DNA of 64,000 bases from RPRB01 sp035501615 (GCA_035501615.1 DATJVY010000117.1:1-64000); one strand, 5' to 3'; counted from the stretch's first letter, positions 7,544 to 16,572 are shown. Notes: a model not told the origin generated them from the letters alone. Numbers and translations: made by a program.

Positions 7544-9900
7544 CAGGCGCCGGGCGCCTTGTCCGCGTTCGGGGACTTCGGAGCGTTCTCGCCGCCACCG
7601 CCACCCCCGCGCCGGTCGCGGTCACGGTCCCTGTCGCGCCCACCCCGGCGGTTCCGCCCGCCGCGGTGCCCGCGGTCGCGCTCCCGTCCCTGGGCCACCG
7701 GCTCGGCCCGCTCCTGCGGCAGGCCGACGCCCTCCGGAGCGCGGAGGGTGGACGACGACGAGGCGACCTTGTGGTCCTCGCCGTGGGCGCTCCTTCCGAA
7801 GAGGTCGTACTGCTCGCGGTGGTAGGTGTTCTGGGGCCGGACCTGGATGGTCTTGTTGTAGCGGTCCATCAGGTGGCGGAGCTCCTCCCGCTCCTCGGCC
7901 TGGAGCAGTCGGGCGACCTCCACGTTGCAGTTCACCACGAGGGTGGGGTCCTTGAAGTTGGGCGCCTCGCGGCGGACCTCGCGGAAGATCTCGTAGGCCA
8001 CGGTGGTGGCGGTCTTCACGAAGCCCTGCCCGGCGCAGTAGCCGCAGTCCTCGTGGAGCATCCGGCCGATGGACTCGCGGACCCGCTTCCGGGTCATCTC
8101 CACGAGGCCCAGCTCGCTGATCCGGAGGACGTTGGTCTTGGCCTTGTCTCGACCCAGGGCTTCCTGGAGCGCCTTGAAGACCTTGTCCCGGTTCTGCGGC
8201 TTCTCCATGTCGATGAAGTCGCAGATGATGATGCCGCCGATGTTTCGCAGCCGGAGCTGGTAGACGATCTCCTTGGCCGCCTCCATGTTGATCTTGGTGA
8301 TCGTCTCCTCGAGGCTCTTCTTGCCGACGTAGCGGCCCGAGTTGACGTCGATGGCGGTGAGCGCCTCGGCCTGGTCGACGATCAGGTAGCCCCCGCTCTT
8401 CAGCCACACCTTGCGCTGGGTGGCACGGCGGATCTCCTGCTCGATGCCGTAGCTGTCGAAGATCGGCTCGTCGGAGTCATGGAGCACCACCCGCTGCGCC
8501 AGCGCCGGGTCCTGGGCGGTGACGAAGCCTCGGATTCGCTCGTACTCCTCGCGGTCGTCGACCACCAGCTTCTCCACGTCGGCGGCGAAGAGGTCGCGGG
8601 TCGCGCGGAGGATGAGGTCCAGGTCGGGGTGCATGAGCCCCGGGCCGCCCCGCTTCTCGTTCTTGCGGACCACCTGGTTCCAGATCTCGATCAGGAACCG
8701 GATGTCGCTCTCCAGCTTGGCCTGGGGGACGTTCTCCGCCACCGTGCGGACGATGAAGCCGGTGCCCGGTGGGCGGAGCCGGTCGACGATCTCCCGCAGC
8801 CGGCGCCGCTCCTTCTCGTTCGAGATTCGCCGGCTGATGCCCACGTGGTCGACCGTGGGCATGAACACCAGGTGACGGCCGGGGATGCTGATGTGGGAGG
8901 TGAGACGCGCGCCCTTGCTCCCGATGGGGTCCTTCGAGATCTGGACGACGACCTCCTGGCCCACCTTCAGGAGGTCCTCGATGCGGACCTCCTTTCGCGG
9001 GCGGGGCCGGTCGTCCCGGCGATCGCCCCGGCCATGGCCGTTCCGTCCCCGGTCGCGGTCACGGCCGCGCTCCTGCTGCTGGCGCTCGCGCAACTCCCGG
9101 CGTGCGCGCCGTTCGCCCTGCTCCGGGCCCCGCTGCGGAGCGGAAGGGGGCGCCGCGCCAGGCGAGGTGGCCGCCTCCGGTCCCGGGACTCCGGCGGCGT
9201 CGGGGGGCTGGAGGGCAACCGTGCCAGGCTCGGGCGAGGACACGGGAGCCACGTCCGCGGAGGCCTGCTCCGAAGGCACCGCGGGCGCTTCGGACCAGCC
9301 CCCGGAGGTGGACGGAGCGTCCACCGGCGAGGCCGCGGGCGACTCGTCCAGGAAGGAAGAGGAGGAGAGCCCCAGGGGCTCGTCCGCGGCGTTCTCGCCC
9401 GCCTCGGCGGCGTCGAGGGGCCCCGCGTCGTCCTCGTCGGCACCGGCCTCCTCCGGCTCCGGGCCGCCCTCGGCGAGGGCCGCAGAGGCCGCCTCGTGGA
9501 GCGCATCGGCGTGGGCGTCGACGTGCTCGACCTCGGCGTGGAGGGATGGAGCCTCGAGCTCGGGTGGCACGCCGGGACTGGCCGCGCCCGCGTCCTCGAG
9601 CTCGTCGGGGACCTCGGGGGCGTCCTCGTGCTCGCCCTCGGTCAGCTCGAACTGGGCGCGGGCGAAGTCCGGGTCGTAGACGACGTCGCTGACGTAGAGG
9701 AAGGCGGCCTTGTCCAGCCCGATGTCCACGAAGGCCGCCTGCATGCCCGGGAGCACCCGGACCACCCGGCCCTTGTAGATGTTGCCGACGACTCCCCTGT
9801 CCTTCTTACGCTCGAGATAGAACTCCGCGATGTGGCCGTTCTCGACGAGCGCCACGCGCGTCTCGCGGCCGGCCGCGTTGATCAGGAGGATGCTGCCCAT
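7543..9900 (-). CDS. rng: Ribonuclease E/G family protein with a large disordered insert in the S1 domain
   Basis: 785 residues from the ATG at 9900. A longer in-frame start at 10029 adds 43 residues unlike the family. The N-terminus (MGSILLINAAGRETRVALVE) and S1 segment are typical RNase G/E. Residues ~80-303 are an insert, first acidic and Pro/Ala-rich, then Arg-rich, before the S1 domain resumes (KVGQEVVVQISKDPIGSKG). Catalytic-domain motifs are intact: TAIDVNSGRYVGKKS with D518, DFIDM at 561-565, and the Zn-link C619-x2-C622. The C-tail (about 740-785) is an RGG/RD-rich low-complexity region. The enzyme family processes rRNA and degrades mRNA from monophosphorylated 5' ends. No long RNase-E-type degradosome scaffold follows the catalytic core. 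Confidence 0.92.
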   Translation of the reverse strand: MGSILLINAAGRETRVALVENGHIAEFYLERKKDRGVVGNIYKGRVVRVLPGMQAAFVDIGLDKAAFLYVSDVVYDPDFARAQFELTEGEHEDAPEVPDELEDAGAASPGVPPELEAPSLHAEVEHVDAHADALHEAASAALAEGGPEPEEAGADEDDAGPLDAAEAGENAADEPLGLSSSSFLDESPAASPVDAPSTSGGWSEAPAVPSEQASADVAPVSSPEPGTVALQPPDAAGVPGPEAATSPGAAPPSAPQRGPEQGERRARRELRERQQQERGRDRDRGRNGHGRGDRRDDRPRPRKEVRIEDLLKVGQEVVVQISKDPIGSKGARLTSHISIPGRHLVFMPTVDHVGISRRISNEKERRRLREIVDRLRPPGTGFIVRTVAENVPQAKLESDIRFLIEIWNQVVRKNEKRGGPGLMHPDLDLILRATRDLFAADVEKLVVDDREEYERIRGFVTAQDPALAQRVVLHDSDEPIFDSYGIEQEIRRATQRKVWLKSGGYLIVDQAEALTAIDVNSGRYVGKKSLEETITKINMEAAKEIVYQLRLRNIGGIIICDFIDMEKPQNRDKVFKALQEALGRDKAKTNVLRISELGLVEMTRKRVRESIGRMLHEDCGYCAGQGFVKTATTVAYEIFREVRREAPNFKDPTLVVNCNVEVARLLQAEEREELRHLMDRYNKTIQVRPQNTYHREQYDLFGRSAHGEDHKVASSSSTLRAPEGVGLPQERAEPVAQGRERDRGHRGGRNRRGGRDRDRDRDRRGGGGGGENAPKSPNADKAPGA

Positions 9901-10327
9901 GGGGAAACCCCGTGCGCACGCGTCCGGAGTCGCCGTCCGCCGGACGGGAGGCGGCGGAACCGAGCGGTCCAGGAACGCGCGTATGGGAGGTCGTCCCGGG
10001 TGGACCCTCGGGCGCAGACCGACCGCCACCTGGGCGGTGCTCGGTCGTCGGGCGCAGGGGGTTCACGGAGTCAGGACTCCCTCGAAGTGCTCTGGTGCTG
10101 CCTTTCCTGCGGCCGGAGGGGCCCCCGGGGTGGGTGTGCCGGGGCCGGTGGGAGACTCCAGGGTGGAGAGCCCGGCGGCCTCGAGCGCCCGGGGGGGATT
10201 GTACCTGCTACGGCATCCCAGGGACGCAGGTCCCGTCAAAAATCCCTTTCAAGCCGTATACTTGCAGAGAAGGGGCCGCCGCGCAAGGGAGAGTGCAAAC
10301 CCCTCGCGGCTGCTCGATTCCACCCCC
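9901..10327. promoter_or_regulatory. 427-base gene-free region upstream of the RNase E/G gene
   Basis: No credible gene lies here. The frames that cross it on both strands have codon patterns of antisense shadow. The right part (about 10201-10270) is the least GC-rich stretch nearby. It contains GTATAC (10256-10261) and a run of five A on the plus strand (T on the minus strand). It is a plausible place for the minus-strand promoter and a long leader of the RNase E/G gene. I could not find a -35/-10 pair with good spacing, so no exact promoter is claimed. RNase E genes are often autoregulated through their 5' leader, which fits a long leader here. Confidence 0.35.
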
Positions 10328-10747
10328 TCAGGCATCCGCGATCGACGGCTGCCTGCTCCCGGGGCGGGAGGGCCGGGCCCGCGACTCGCGCTTGAGCCGC
10401 AGCGCCACCCAGGCATCCCCGAGGCTGGCCCGCTTGTCGTCCACCAGCCCGAGGTCCAGGCCCGCCTGGCGGACCGTGTCCTCGTCCAGGGTGCTCGACC
10501 CGGACTCCCAGGCCACCCAGATTCGCCCCGGCAGGGCGATCGAGCGGGCGAGCGCGGGCAGCCGCGCGAGGAGCTCCCCGGCGTTCCGGGTGAAGAAGAG
10601 CACCACGTCGAGACCCGTCTGCGCGGTGACCAGGAACTCCACCCCGTCCGGGAGTGGATTCAGCCGGGTCACGAAGCCGGGCGGCGGGTTCACCACCGAG
10701 ACCTTCGAGCCGGCCCGGATGCCGAGCACGCTGCAGAGGAGGCTCAC
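10328..10747 (-). CDS. DUF3052-like small protein
   Basis: 139 residues from a GTG at 10747 that overlaps the acylphosphatase stop (GTGA). A frame extending to 10846 is the acylphosphatase gene read out of frame. The protein reads as a compact alpha/beta domain: LGIRAGSKVSVVNPPPGF near the N-terminus, GLDVVLFFTRN in the middle, and LPGRIWVAWESGSS before a conserved-looking ED-TVRQAGLDLGLVDDK segment. This resembles the DUF3052 family, for which no biochemical role is known. It ends in a basic, Pro-rich tail. It is the last gene of a ligA-acyP-DUF3052 run. Confidence 0.68.
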   Translation of the reverse strand: MSLLCSVLGIRAGSKVSVVNPPPGFVTRLNPLPDGVEFLVTAQTGLDVVLFFTRNAGELLARLPALARSIALPGRIWVAWESGSSTLDEDTVRQAGLDLGLVDDKRASLGDAWVALRLKRESRARPSRPGSRQPSIADA

Positions 10748-11028
10748 CCCGTCGTCCCCACCTGGAAGCCGTGGTCCAGCCCGGTGACCGCGATGGCGCT
10801 GACCCGGACCTCCTCCACCTCTGCAGCGGGCGGCCCCCGGTGACACCAGGCGACGAAGGCCTCCACCGCGGAGGGCACGCCCTCGGCGCGGGCCTCCACG
10901 GTGCCGTCCATCCGGTTGCGTACCCAGCCCGACAGCCCGAGGCGGGTGGCCTCGGCGACGGCGCGGGCGCGGAAGGCCACGCCCTGCACGCGACCCACGA
11001 CCACCACATGAACGGCCGAGCGCTCCAT
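10744..11028 (-). CDS. acyP: Acylphosphatase
   Basis: 94 residues, the usual acylphosphatase size. The signature GRVQGVAFR ends in the phosphate-binding Arg20. The second signature GWVRNRMDGTVE supplies the catalytic Asn38. The last part keeps the usual pattern but is diverged (HGFQVGTTG). The enzyme hydrolyses acyl phosphates such as carbamoyl phosphate and 1,3-bisphosphoglycerate in the cytoplasm. It starts 13 bases after the ligA stop and overlaps the following DUF3052 gene, so the three are probably co-transcribed. A functional link with DNA ligase is not evident. Confidence 0.92.
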   Translation of the reverse strand: MERSAVHVVVVGRVQGVAFRARAVAEATRLGLSGWVRNRMDGTVEARAEGVPSAVEAFVAWCHRGPPAAEVEEVRVSAIAVTGLDHGFQVGTTG

Positions 11029-11041
11029 CGGGGAGCCTGCT

Positions 11042-13072
11042 CTACGACGCCGCGGCGAGGAGATCCAGGAAGGCCCGCTCGTCGAGCACCCTCACCCCGA
11101 GCTCGGCCGCCTTCTTGAGCTTGCTCCCGGCCTCCTCCCCGGCGACGACGAAGTCGGTCTTCCTCGAGACGCTGCCCGACACCTTGCCCCCGCGCCGCTC
11201 CACCTCCTCCTTGGCCTGCTCGCGGGTGAGCGCACCCAGGGTCCCGGTGAGGACCACCGTCTTGCCGGCGAAGGGCCCCCGGGAGGTGTCCTCGGGGGGT
11301 TGGGGCGCCACCCCGGCGGCGAGGAGCGCCTCGATGCCCTCGCGGTTCCTCGGCTCCGAGAAGAAGCCGGCGATGACCTTCGCCATCTCCGGGCCCACGT
11401 CCTTCACCCGGGTGAGCGCATCGGCGTCGGCGTCGTAGAGCGCGCGGACGTCCCTGAAGTGCTCGGCCAGGGCGCGGGCCGTGGCCTCGCCCACGTGCCG
11501 GATGCCGAGCGCGTAGAGGAAGCGCCGGAGGGGAGGGTGCTTGCTGCGCTCCAGCGCGTCGAGGAAGTTCCGGGCGCTCTTCTCGCCCATGCGCTCGAGG
11601 TCGGTGAGCGAGGCCAGGTCGAGGCGGTAGAGGTCGGCCGCGCGCTTCACCAGGCTCGAGTCCACCAGCTGGGCGGCGAGCTTGTCCCCCAGCCCCTCGA
11701 TGTCCATCCCCCCGCGGCTGGCGAAGTGCTGGAGCCGCGCCTGGAGCTGGGCAGGGCAATCGAGCCCGGTGCAGCGGAGGATCGCCCCGTCCTCGTCCAT
11801 CATCGCGCTCGAGCCGCAGGCCGGGCAGCGCTCGGGGAAGACGTAGGGAACCTCGACGCCGGTCCGGACCGAGTCGATGACCTTGACGATCTCCGGGATG
11901 ACGTCTCCCGCCCGTCGAACGAAGACCTGGTCGCCGACGCGCACGTCCTTCCGCCTCAGCTCCAGCGGGTTGTGGAGGGTGGCCCGGGAGACGGTGACCC
12001 CGCCGACCTGCACCGGGGTGAGGAAGGCGACCGGGGTGAGCGCGCCCGTCCGGCCGACGTTGACCTCGATGCTCTCGACCTTCGTCCGCGCCTCCTCGGG
12101 CGGGAACTTGTAGGCCACGGCCCAGCGCGGGCTCTTGCTGACCTGTCCCAGCCGGCGGCGGGCGTCCTCGCCGTCGACCTTCACCACCATCCCGTCCACC
12201 TCGTAGGCCAGGGAATGCCGGCGGGCGAGGAAGTCGGCGTAGGCGTCACGGACGCCGTCCAGCCCCACCACCACCCGGTTCTCGGGATTGACCGGGAACC
12301 CGACCGCCCCGAGCCAGGCCAGCTTCTCGGAGTGGAGCGCGAAGGGGGCGGTGCCGGCCTCGCCGCCCCAGCCACCCACCTCGTAGGCGAAGAAGGAGAG
12401 CGGGCGGGAGGCGGTGATCGCCGGGTCGAGCTGGCGGAGCGAGCCGGCGGCGGTGTTCCTCGGGTTGACGTAGAGAGGCTCGCCCTCCTGCTCGCGCCGG
12501 GCGTTGAGGCGAGCGAAGTCGGCGCGACGGAGAAACACCTCGCCACGGACCTCCACCCGGGAAGGCAGGGGCGGTCCCCGGGAAGGGGCCCGCAGCGCGA
12601 GCGGCACGACCCGGATGGTCCTCAGGTTGGCGGTGACGTCCTCGCCGACGGTCCCGTCGCCGCGCGTCGCGCCCTCGACCAGCTGGCAGTCCACGTAGAC
12701 CAGCTCCACCGCGAGCCCGTCGAGCTTCGGCTCGCAGACGTAACCGAGCGGCTCCGGCCCCAGCACCTTGTGCACCCGGGTGTCGAACTCGGTCAGCTCC
12801 TCGTCGCTGAAGGCGTTGGAGAGGCTGAGCATCGCGACCCGGTGGGTGACGGGCCGGAAGCGATCCGATGGCGTCCCCGCCACCCGGGCGGTGGGCGAGT
12901 CCGGAGTCCGCAGAGCCGGATGCTCGCCCTCGAGCGCCTGGAGCTCGCGGACCAGGGCGTCGTACTCGGCGTCGGTCAGCTCCGGGTCGTCGAGGACGTA
13001 GTAGCGGTGGTCGGCCCGGGCGATCTGCGCCTTCAGCTCCTCGACCCGGGCTCGGGCGGTGTCGGCGTTCAC
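11042..13072 (-). CDS. ligA: NAD-dependent DNA ligase LigA
   Basis: 676 residues from the GTG at 13072, which places the conserved ELKAQIARADHRYYVLDDPE segment at the start and gives the usual family length. A longer frame to 13456 adds 128 low-quality residues that run into the rho leader. Domains in order: Ia (1-65), nucleotidyltransferase with the active-site KLDG motif (K116), OB fold, four-Cys zinc finger (CPACG...CTGLDCP), helix-hairpin-helix repeats, and a C-terminal BRCT domain (about 600-676). It seals nicks in replication and repair using NAD+. It is divergent from rho, with a shared 241-base intergenic region. Confidence 0.96.
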   Translation of the reverse strand: MNADTARARVEELKAQIARADHRYYVLDDPELTDAEYDALVRELQALEGEHPALRTPDSPTARVAGTPSDRFRPVTHRVAMLSLSNAFSDEELTEFDTRVHKVLGPEPLGYVCEPKLDGLAVELVYVDCQLVEGATRGDGTVGEDVTANLRTIRVVPLALRAPSRGPPLPSRVEVRGEVFLRRADFARLNARREQEGEPLYVNPRNTAAGSLRQLDPAITASRPLSFFAYEVGGWGGEAGTAPFALHSEKLAWLGAVGFPVNPENRVVVGLDGVRDAYADFLARRHSLAYEVDGMVVKVDGEDARRRLGQVSKSPRWAVAYKFPPEEARTKVESIEVNVGRTGALTPVAFLTPVQVGGVTVSRATLHNPLELRRKDVRVGDQVFVRRAGDVIPEIVKVIDSVRTGVEVPYVFPERCPACGSSAMMDEDGAILRCTGLDCPAQLQARLQHFASRGGMDIEGLGDKLAAQLVDSSLVKRAADLYRLDLASLTDLERMGEKSARNFLDALERSKHPPLRRFLYALGIRHVGEATARALAEHFRDVRALYDADADALTRVKDVGPEMAKVIAGFFSEPRNREGIEALLAAGVAPQPPEDTSRGPFAGKTVVLTGTLGALTREQAKEEVERRGGKVSGSVSRKTDFVVAGEEAGSKLKKAAELGVRVLDERAFLDLLAAAS

Positions 13073-13114
13073 GGGGGAAGTGGTTGCAGTGTGCGCACCC
13101 CGCTCCAGGTCTTC

Positions 13115-13143
13115 TTGACAGGGGGGAGGTCGGTCAATAACGT
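13115..13143 (+). promoter_or_regulatory. Probable sigma-70-type promoter of rho
   Basis: A perfect -35 box TTGACA (13115-13120) is followed after 17 bases by TAACGT (13138-13143), a fair -10 box. Transcription would start near 13150 and give a leader of about 165 bases before the rho ATG at 13314. A long leader is usual for rho, which controls its own termination in several bacteria. The box also forms one half of an inverted repeat: TTGAC at 13115 and GTCAA at 13133-13137. The minus strand therefore carries TTGACC at the same place, pointing toward ligA, but without a good -10. Confidence 0.5.
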
Positions 13144-13313
13144 CCTTCCCACCCGTGGGTGAAGTGGAAGTCCACCGCCCGCGGGCCTCAACTCCGCCCC
13201 GGCCACCGCATTCTTGAAGTGAGCGCCTCTCGCTGCTGTCGAGGCGCCGAGCGGCTGTCGGGTCGGTCTGTCGGTCCCCGCCCTCTTTCCATGGCGCGGG
13301 GAGCACGTTTCCC

Positions 13314-14897
13314 ATGCGCAAAGCACGTTCCAGCAAAGAAAAGTCCGCGGACCTCGAGGTCGCTCCCGAGGAGTCCACCGAAGCCACCCCCCGCCGCCGG
13401 GCCGGTCGCCGCCGTCGCGACGAGACGGACGGCGAGACCAACGGGGCGGAGGCCACCGAGGAGGGTCAGACCCCCCTCCGCCCGGTGCTGACCGCCATCT
13501 CCAGGCCGGTCCGCGACGACGACCTGAACGCCGTCCCCGAGGACCCCTCCGCGCCTCCGGTGGTGGCCGAGAGGCCATCGGCCCCCGAGCCGGTCTCCGA
13601 GCCCACGGTGGTGACCGGGCCGGACGGCACGCCGATGCAGGTCCTCCGCCTCAACGACCTCAAGCGGATGAAGATCACCGAGCTGTCCCACATGGCCCAG
13701 GACTTCGGGGTCGAGGGGACGCAGGGCCTGAAGAAGCAGGACCTCATCTTCGCGCTCCTCTCGGGCATCGCGGACAAGAAGTTCGAGGTGCACGCCGAGG
13801 GCGTGATGGAGCTGCAGTCCGACGGCTTCGGCTTCCTCCGCAGCGCGGACAGCGACTACCAGCCCAGCCCCGACGACATCTACGTCAGCCCCAGCCAGGT
13901 GCGGCGGTTCAACCTCCGCCCCGGAGACACCGTCTACGGGCCCATCCGCCAACCCCGCGAGGGCGAGCGCTTCTTCGCGCTGCAGAAGGTCGACAAGGTC
14001 AACTTCGTCGACCCCAGCAGCAGCGAGGCGAAGGAGCGGATCCTCTTCGACAACCTCACCCCGCTCTATCCGACCCGGAAGCTGAACCTCGAGTTCGACG
14101 GCTCGGAGATGACGACGCGGATCATCGACCTCTTCACGCCCATCGGCCTCGGCCAGCGCTGCCTCATCGTCGCCCCGCCGAAGGCGGGCAAGACGGTGCT
14201 CCTCCAGAACATCGCCCACGCCATCGCCCAGAACCACCCCGAGATCTTCCTCATCGTGCTCCTGGTCGACGAGCGCCCCGAGGAAGTGACGGACATGGAG
14301 CGCAACGTCCGGGGCGAGGTGGTGAGCAGCACCTTCGACGAGCCGGCCACCCGCCACGTCCAGGTGGCGGAGATGGTGATCGACAAGGCCAAGCGCCTGG
14401 TCGAGCAGAAGCACGACGTCTGCATCCTGCTCGACTCGATCACCCGGCTCGCCCGGGCCTACAACACCGTGGTTCCGCCCTCGGGGAAGATCCTCTCCGG
14501 CGGCGTCGACTCCAACGCGCTCCACAAGCCAAAACGGTTCTTCGGCGCGGCGCGCAACATCGAGGAGGGCGGGAGCCTGACCATCATCGGCACCGCGCTC
14601 ATCGACACCGGCAGCCGCATGGACGAGGTCATCTTCGAGGAGTTCAAGGGCACCGGTAACTCGGAGATCGTCCTCGACAGGAAGCTGATGGAGAAGCGCA
14701 TCTTCCCCTGCCTGGACATCAACAAGTCCGGCACGCGGAAGGAGGAGCTCCTCCTTCGGCCCGAGGACCTCATCCGGGTCACGGCGCTCCGGCAGGTCCT
14801 GCACCCCTTCACGCCCATCGACGCGATGGAGTTCGTTCTCAAGCACATGAGGCCCACCAAGTCGAACGCGGACTTCCTCGGCTCGATGAACCGATGA
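13314..14897 (+). CDS. rho: Transcription termination factor Rho
   Basis: 527 residues, about 100 longer than E. coli Rho because of a disordered charged/Pro-rich N-terminal extension (1-105). The Rho N-terminal helical domain follows (LNDLKRMKITELSHMAQDFG). Next comes the cold-shock-like RNA-binding domain with GFGFLR, then the RecA-like motor. Walker A is APPKAGKT with Lys293, and the catalytic stretch is ILLDSITRLARAYN. The secondary RNA-binding loop (SGGVDSNAL) is followed by the usual C-terminus. Rho is the hexameric RNA helicase that ends transcription. The ATG at 13314 is the first plausible start. High-GC bacteria often have such N-terminal insertions. Confidence 0.97.
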   Translation: MRKARSSKEKSADLEVAPEESTEATPRRRAGRRRRDETDGETNGAEATEEGQTPLRPVLTAISRPVRDDDLNAVPEDPSAPPVVAERPSAPEPVSEPTVVTGPDGTPMQVLRLNDLKRMKITELSHMAQDFGVEGTQGLKKQDLIFALLSGIADKKFEVHAEGVMELQSDGFGFLRSADSDYQPSPDDIYVSPSQVRRFNLRPGDTVYGPIRQPREGERFFALQKVDKVNFVDPSSSEAKERILFDNLTPLYPTRKLNLEFDGSEMTTRIIDLFTPIGLGQRCLIVAPPKAGKTVLLQNIAHAIAQNHPEIFLIVLLVDERPEEVTDMERNVRGEVVSSTFDEPATRHVQVAEMVIDKAKRLVEQKHDVCILLDSITRLARAYNTVVPPSGKILSGGVDSNALHKPKRFFGAARNIEEGGSLTIIGTALIDTGSRMDEVIFEEFKGTGNSEIVLDRKLMEKRIFPCLDINKSGTRKEELLLRPEDLIRVTALRQVLHPFTPIDAMEFVLKHMRPTKSNADFLGSMNR

Positions 14898-14950
14898 AGA
14901 TTCGCCGGGTCGCCGCCCGTCCCAGGGCGACGGCCGGAGGGTGGTCGGCG

Positions 14951-15253
14951 ATGAAGCGGAGCCTCGGGGGAATTCTCGGCGGAGCGCTGCTCGTGCTCTC
15001 CGCCTGCGGGCCCACGGAGGACGGCGGCGGCGGGGTGGTCGGGGACGTCTGCACCCAAACCTCGGACTGCGTCCCGAACGCCTGCTGCGGCAACGGAACC
15101 GGGGTGGTCAACGTGTCGCGTGCGCCGAGCTGCCCCGCCCCGAACGCCTGCCCGGCCGGGAGCCCGGATCCGACGAACCAGACCCTGCTGAACGGCTGCG
15201 GGACGCCCTACTGCGACGGTACCGGGCACTGCGTCGTCGCCCGGCAGTGCTGA
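14951..15253 (+). CDS. Small cysteine-rich lipoprotein
   Basis: 100 residues from the ATG at 14951. An in-frame ATG at 14894 overlaps the rho stop and would put 19 extra residues before the signal peptide. The N-terminus is a lipoprotein signal: MKRS, a hydrophobic run, and the lipobox LSAC. The mature part has ten further cysteines in about 80 residues, in pairs such as QTSDCVPNACC and PYCDGTGHC. This suggests a disulfide-knotted extracytoplasmic domain. Such small Cys-rich lipoproteins are common in myxobacteria, and no function is known. It lies directly behind rho, probably under read-through or its own promoter. Confidence 0.72.
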   Translation: MKRSLGGILGGALLVLSACGPTEDGGGGVVGDVCTQTSDCVPNACCGNGTGVVNVSRAPSCPAPNACPAGSPDPTNQTLLNGCGTPYCDGTGHCVVARQC

Positions 15254-15276
15254 GGCGCCCGCGGCGCGCCTCGAGC

Positions 15277-16458
15277 TCAGCTTCCCGCCAGATCCACCGG
15301 CACCGGCTGCGCCTTCCTCCGCACGAACTCGAAGCAGGCCACCAGGATGGCCGCCACCGGGACGCCGAGGAGCGCGCCCACCAGCCCGTAGGCCTGCTCT
15401 CCGGCGATGAGCGCGAACACCACCACCACCGGGTGGATCCGCGCCGCGGTTCCCATGATCTTCGGATTGAGGAAGTACGCCTCCAGGGCGTGGATGCCGA
15501 TGATCCAGAAGAGCATCCCCAGGCCGGCCCGCCAGCTCTGGGCGAGGGCCATGATGACGATGGGGACCGAGCTGATGATGGTCCCGAAGATGGGGATGAG
15601 GCTGAAGAACGTCGCCAGGGTCGCCAGGAGGAAGGCGAACTTCACGCCGAAGAGCAGGAGCCCGGCGAAGGTCAGCGCCCCGTTGACGATGCAGATGGTG
15701 ACCTGCCCGCGCACCACGCCCGCGAGCCCCCGGTCGATGCGGCGGACGAGCGAGGCCGCGTCGTCGGTCCACTCCGGCGGGACCAGCGAGCGGAAGTAGT
15801 CGCGGATCCGGGTCGAGTCGATGGAGAGGAACGCCGCCACCATCAGCATCAGGAAGAGGGTGAAGATTCCCTTGAAGACGCCGGTGACGAGCGCCCGGGT
15901 GACCTCGACCAGCCGGGCCACGTTCGCCCGGGCGACGCCCGAGAAGCGGTCCGCGGCGTCGTGGATCATCCGCTCCAGGTCCATCGACAGGCTCCAGCTC
16001 GGCCGGCCGGTGTAGGCCTCGGCCGCGTCGGCCCCCTCCAGCGAGCGGGAGGAGAGCGCGACCGGGACGCCGTGCGAGTTGAGCCAGTCCTCCATCTGCC
16101 GGGCGATCTCCTGGACGCGCTCCGGGGTGAGCGAGCGAGCGAAGGAGAAGGCGTTGGAGGAGATGCGCACCAGCTCCCGGTACAGCTGGGGAACGATGGC
16201 GATGAGGAACAGGTAGCTGAAGAGGAAGAAGAGGGCGTAGATGAGGAGGATCGCCCCCCAGCGCGGGATGGCCCATCCGCGGATCCGGCGGCCGGTGAGC
16301 CAGTCGAGGATCGGCGCCACCAGGTAGGCGATGAGCGCCGAGCCGGCGAACGGAAGGAAGGCCGCCGGGAAGACGATCGGGACCACCGCCAGCGCGATCC
16401 AGAGGAGGACGAGCAGGGTCGCGCGGCGGCGGAAGGGAAGTGGCTGGGCGTCCGGCAT
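15277..16458 (-). CDS. AI-2E family transporter (PerM/YdiK type)
   Basis: 393 residues from the ATG at 16458. About eight hydrophobic segments are visible: a two-helix pair at the N-terminus, a long amphipathic extracytoplasmic region (about 85-200), and a C-terminal membrane block. That block has the family wording LIPIFGTIISSVPIVIMAL and LNPKIMGTAARIHPVVVVFALIAGEQ. The family includes TqsA, an AI-2 exporter, and many proteins of unknown substrate, so AI-2 itself is not implied. The gene is divergent from the aldehyde dehydrogenase at 16573 with 114 bases between, and convergent with the Cys-rich lipoprotein gene. Confidence 0.88.
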   Translation of the reverse strand: MPDAQPLPFRRRATLLVLLWIALAVVPIVFPAAFLPFAGSALIAYLVAPILDWLTGRRIRGWAIPRWGAILLIYALFFLFSYLFLIAIVPQLYRELVRISSNAFSFARSLTPERVQEIARQMEDWLNSHGVPVALSSRSLEGADAAEAYTGRPSWSLSMDLERMIHDAADRFSGVARANVARLVEVTRALVTGVFKGIFTLFLMLMVAAFLSIDSTRIRDYFRSLVPPEWTDDAASLVRRIDRGLAGVVRGQVTICIVNGALTFAGLLLFGVKFAFLLATLATFFSLIPIFGTIISSVPIVIMALAQSWRAGLGMLFWIIGIHALEAYFLNPKIMGTAARIHPVVVVFALIAGEQAYGLVGALLGVPVAAILVACFEFVRRKAQPVPVDLAGS

Positions 16459-16572
16459 CCGGCTCGGGGGACGCTTGCCACAGGGTTGCCGGCCGTTCAA
16501 TGCCGGATCGAGCGACCGCCCCGGGAGAGCCGCACCCTGGCAGGCCGGGCCGGCCGGGAGTACGTCGTCGCC

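Noticed and set aside
13073..13456. An N-terminal extension of LigA up to 13456
   Set aside because: It runs through the rho promoter and leader and into rho. The residues are low-complexity, and the GTG at 13072 gives the normal family start.
16459..16572. Divergent promoter pair for the exporter and aldehyde dehydrogenase
   Set aside because: I looked for -35/-10 elements on both strands but found no pair with acceptable spacing, so no promoter is claimed.
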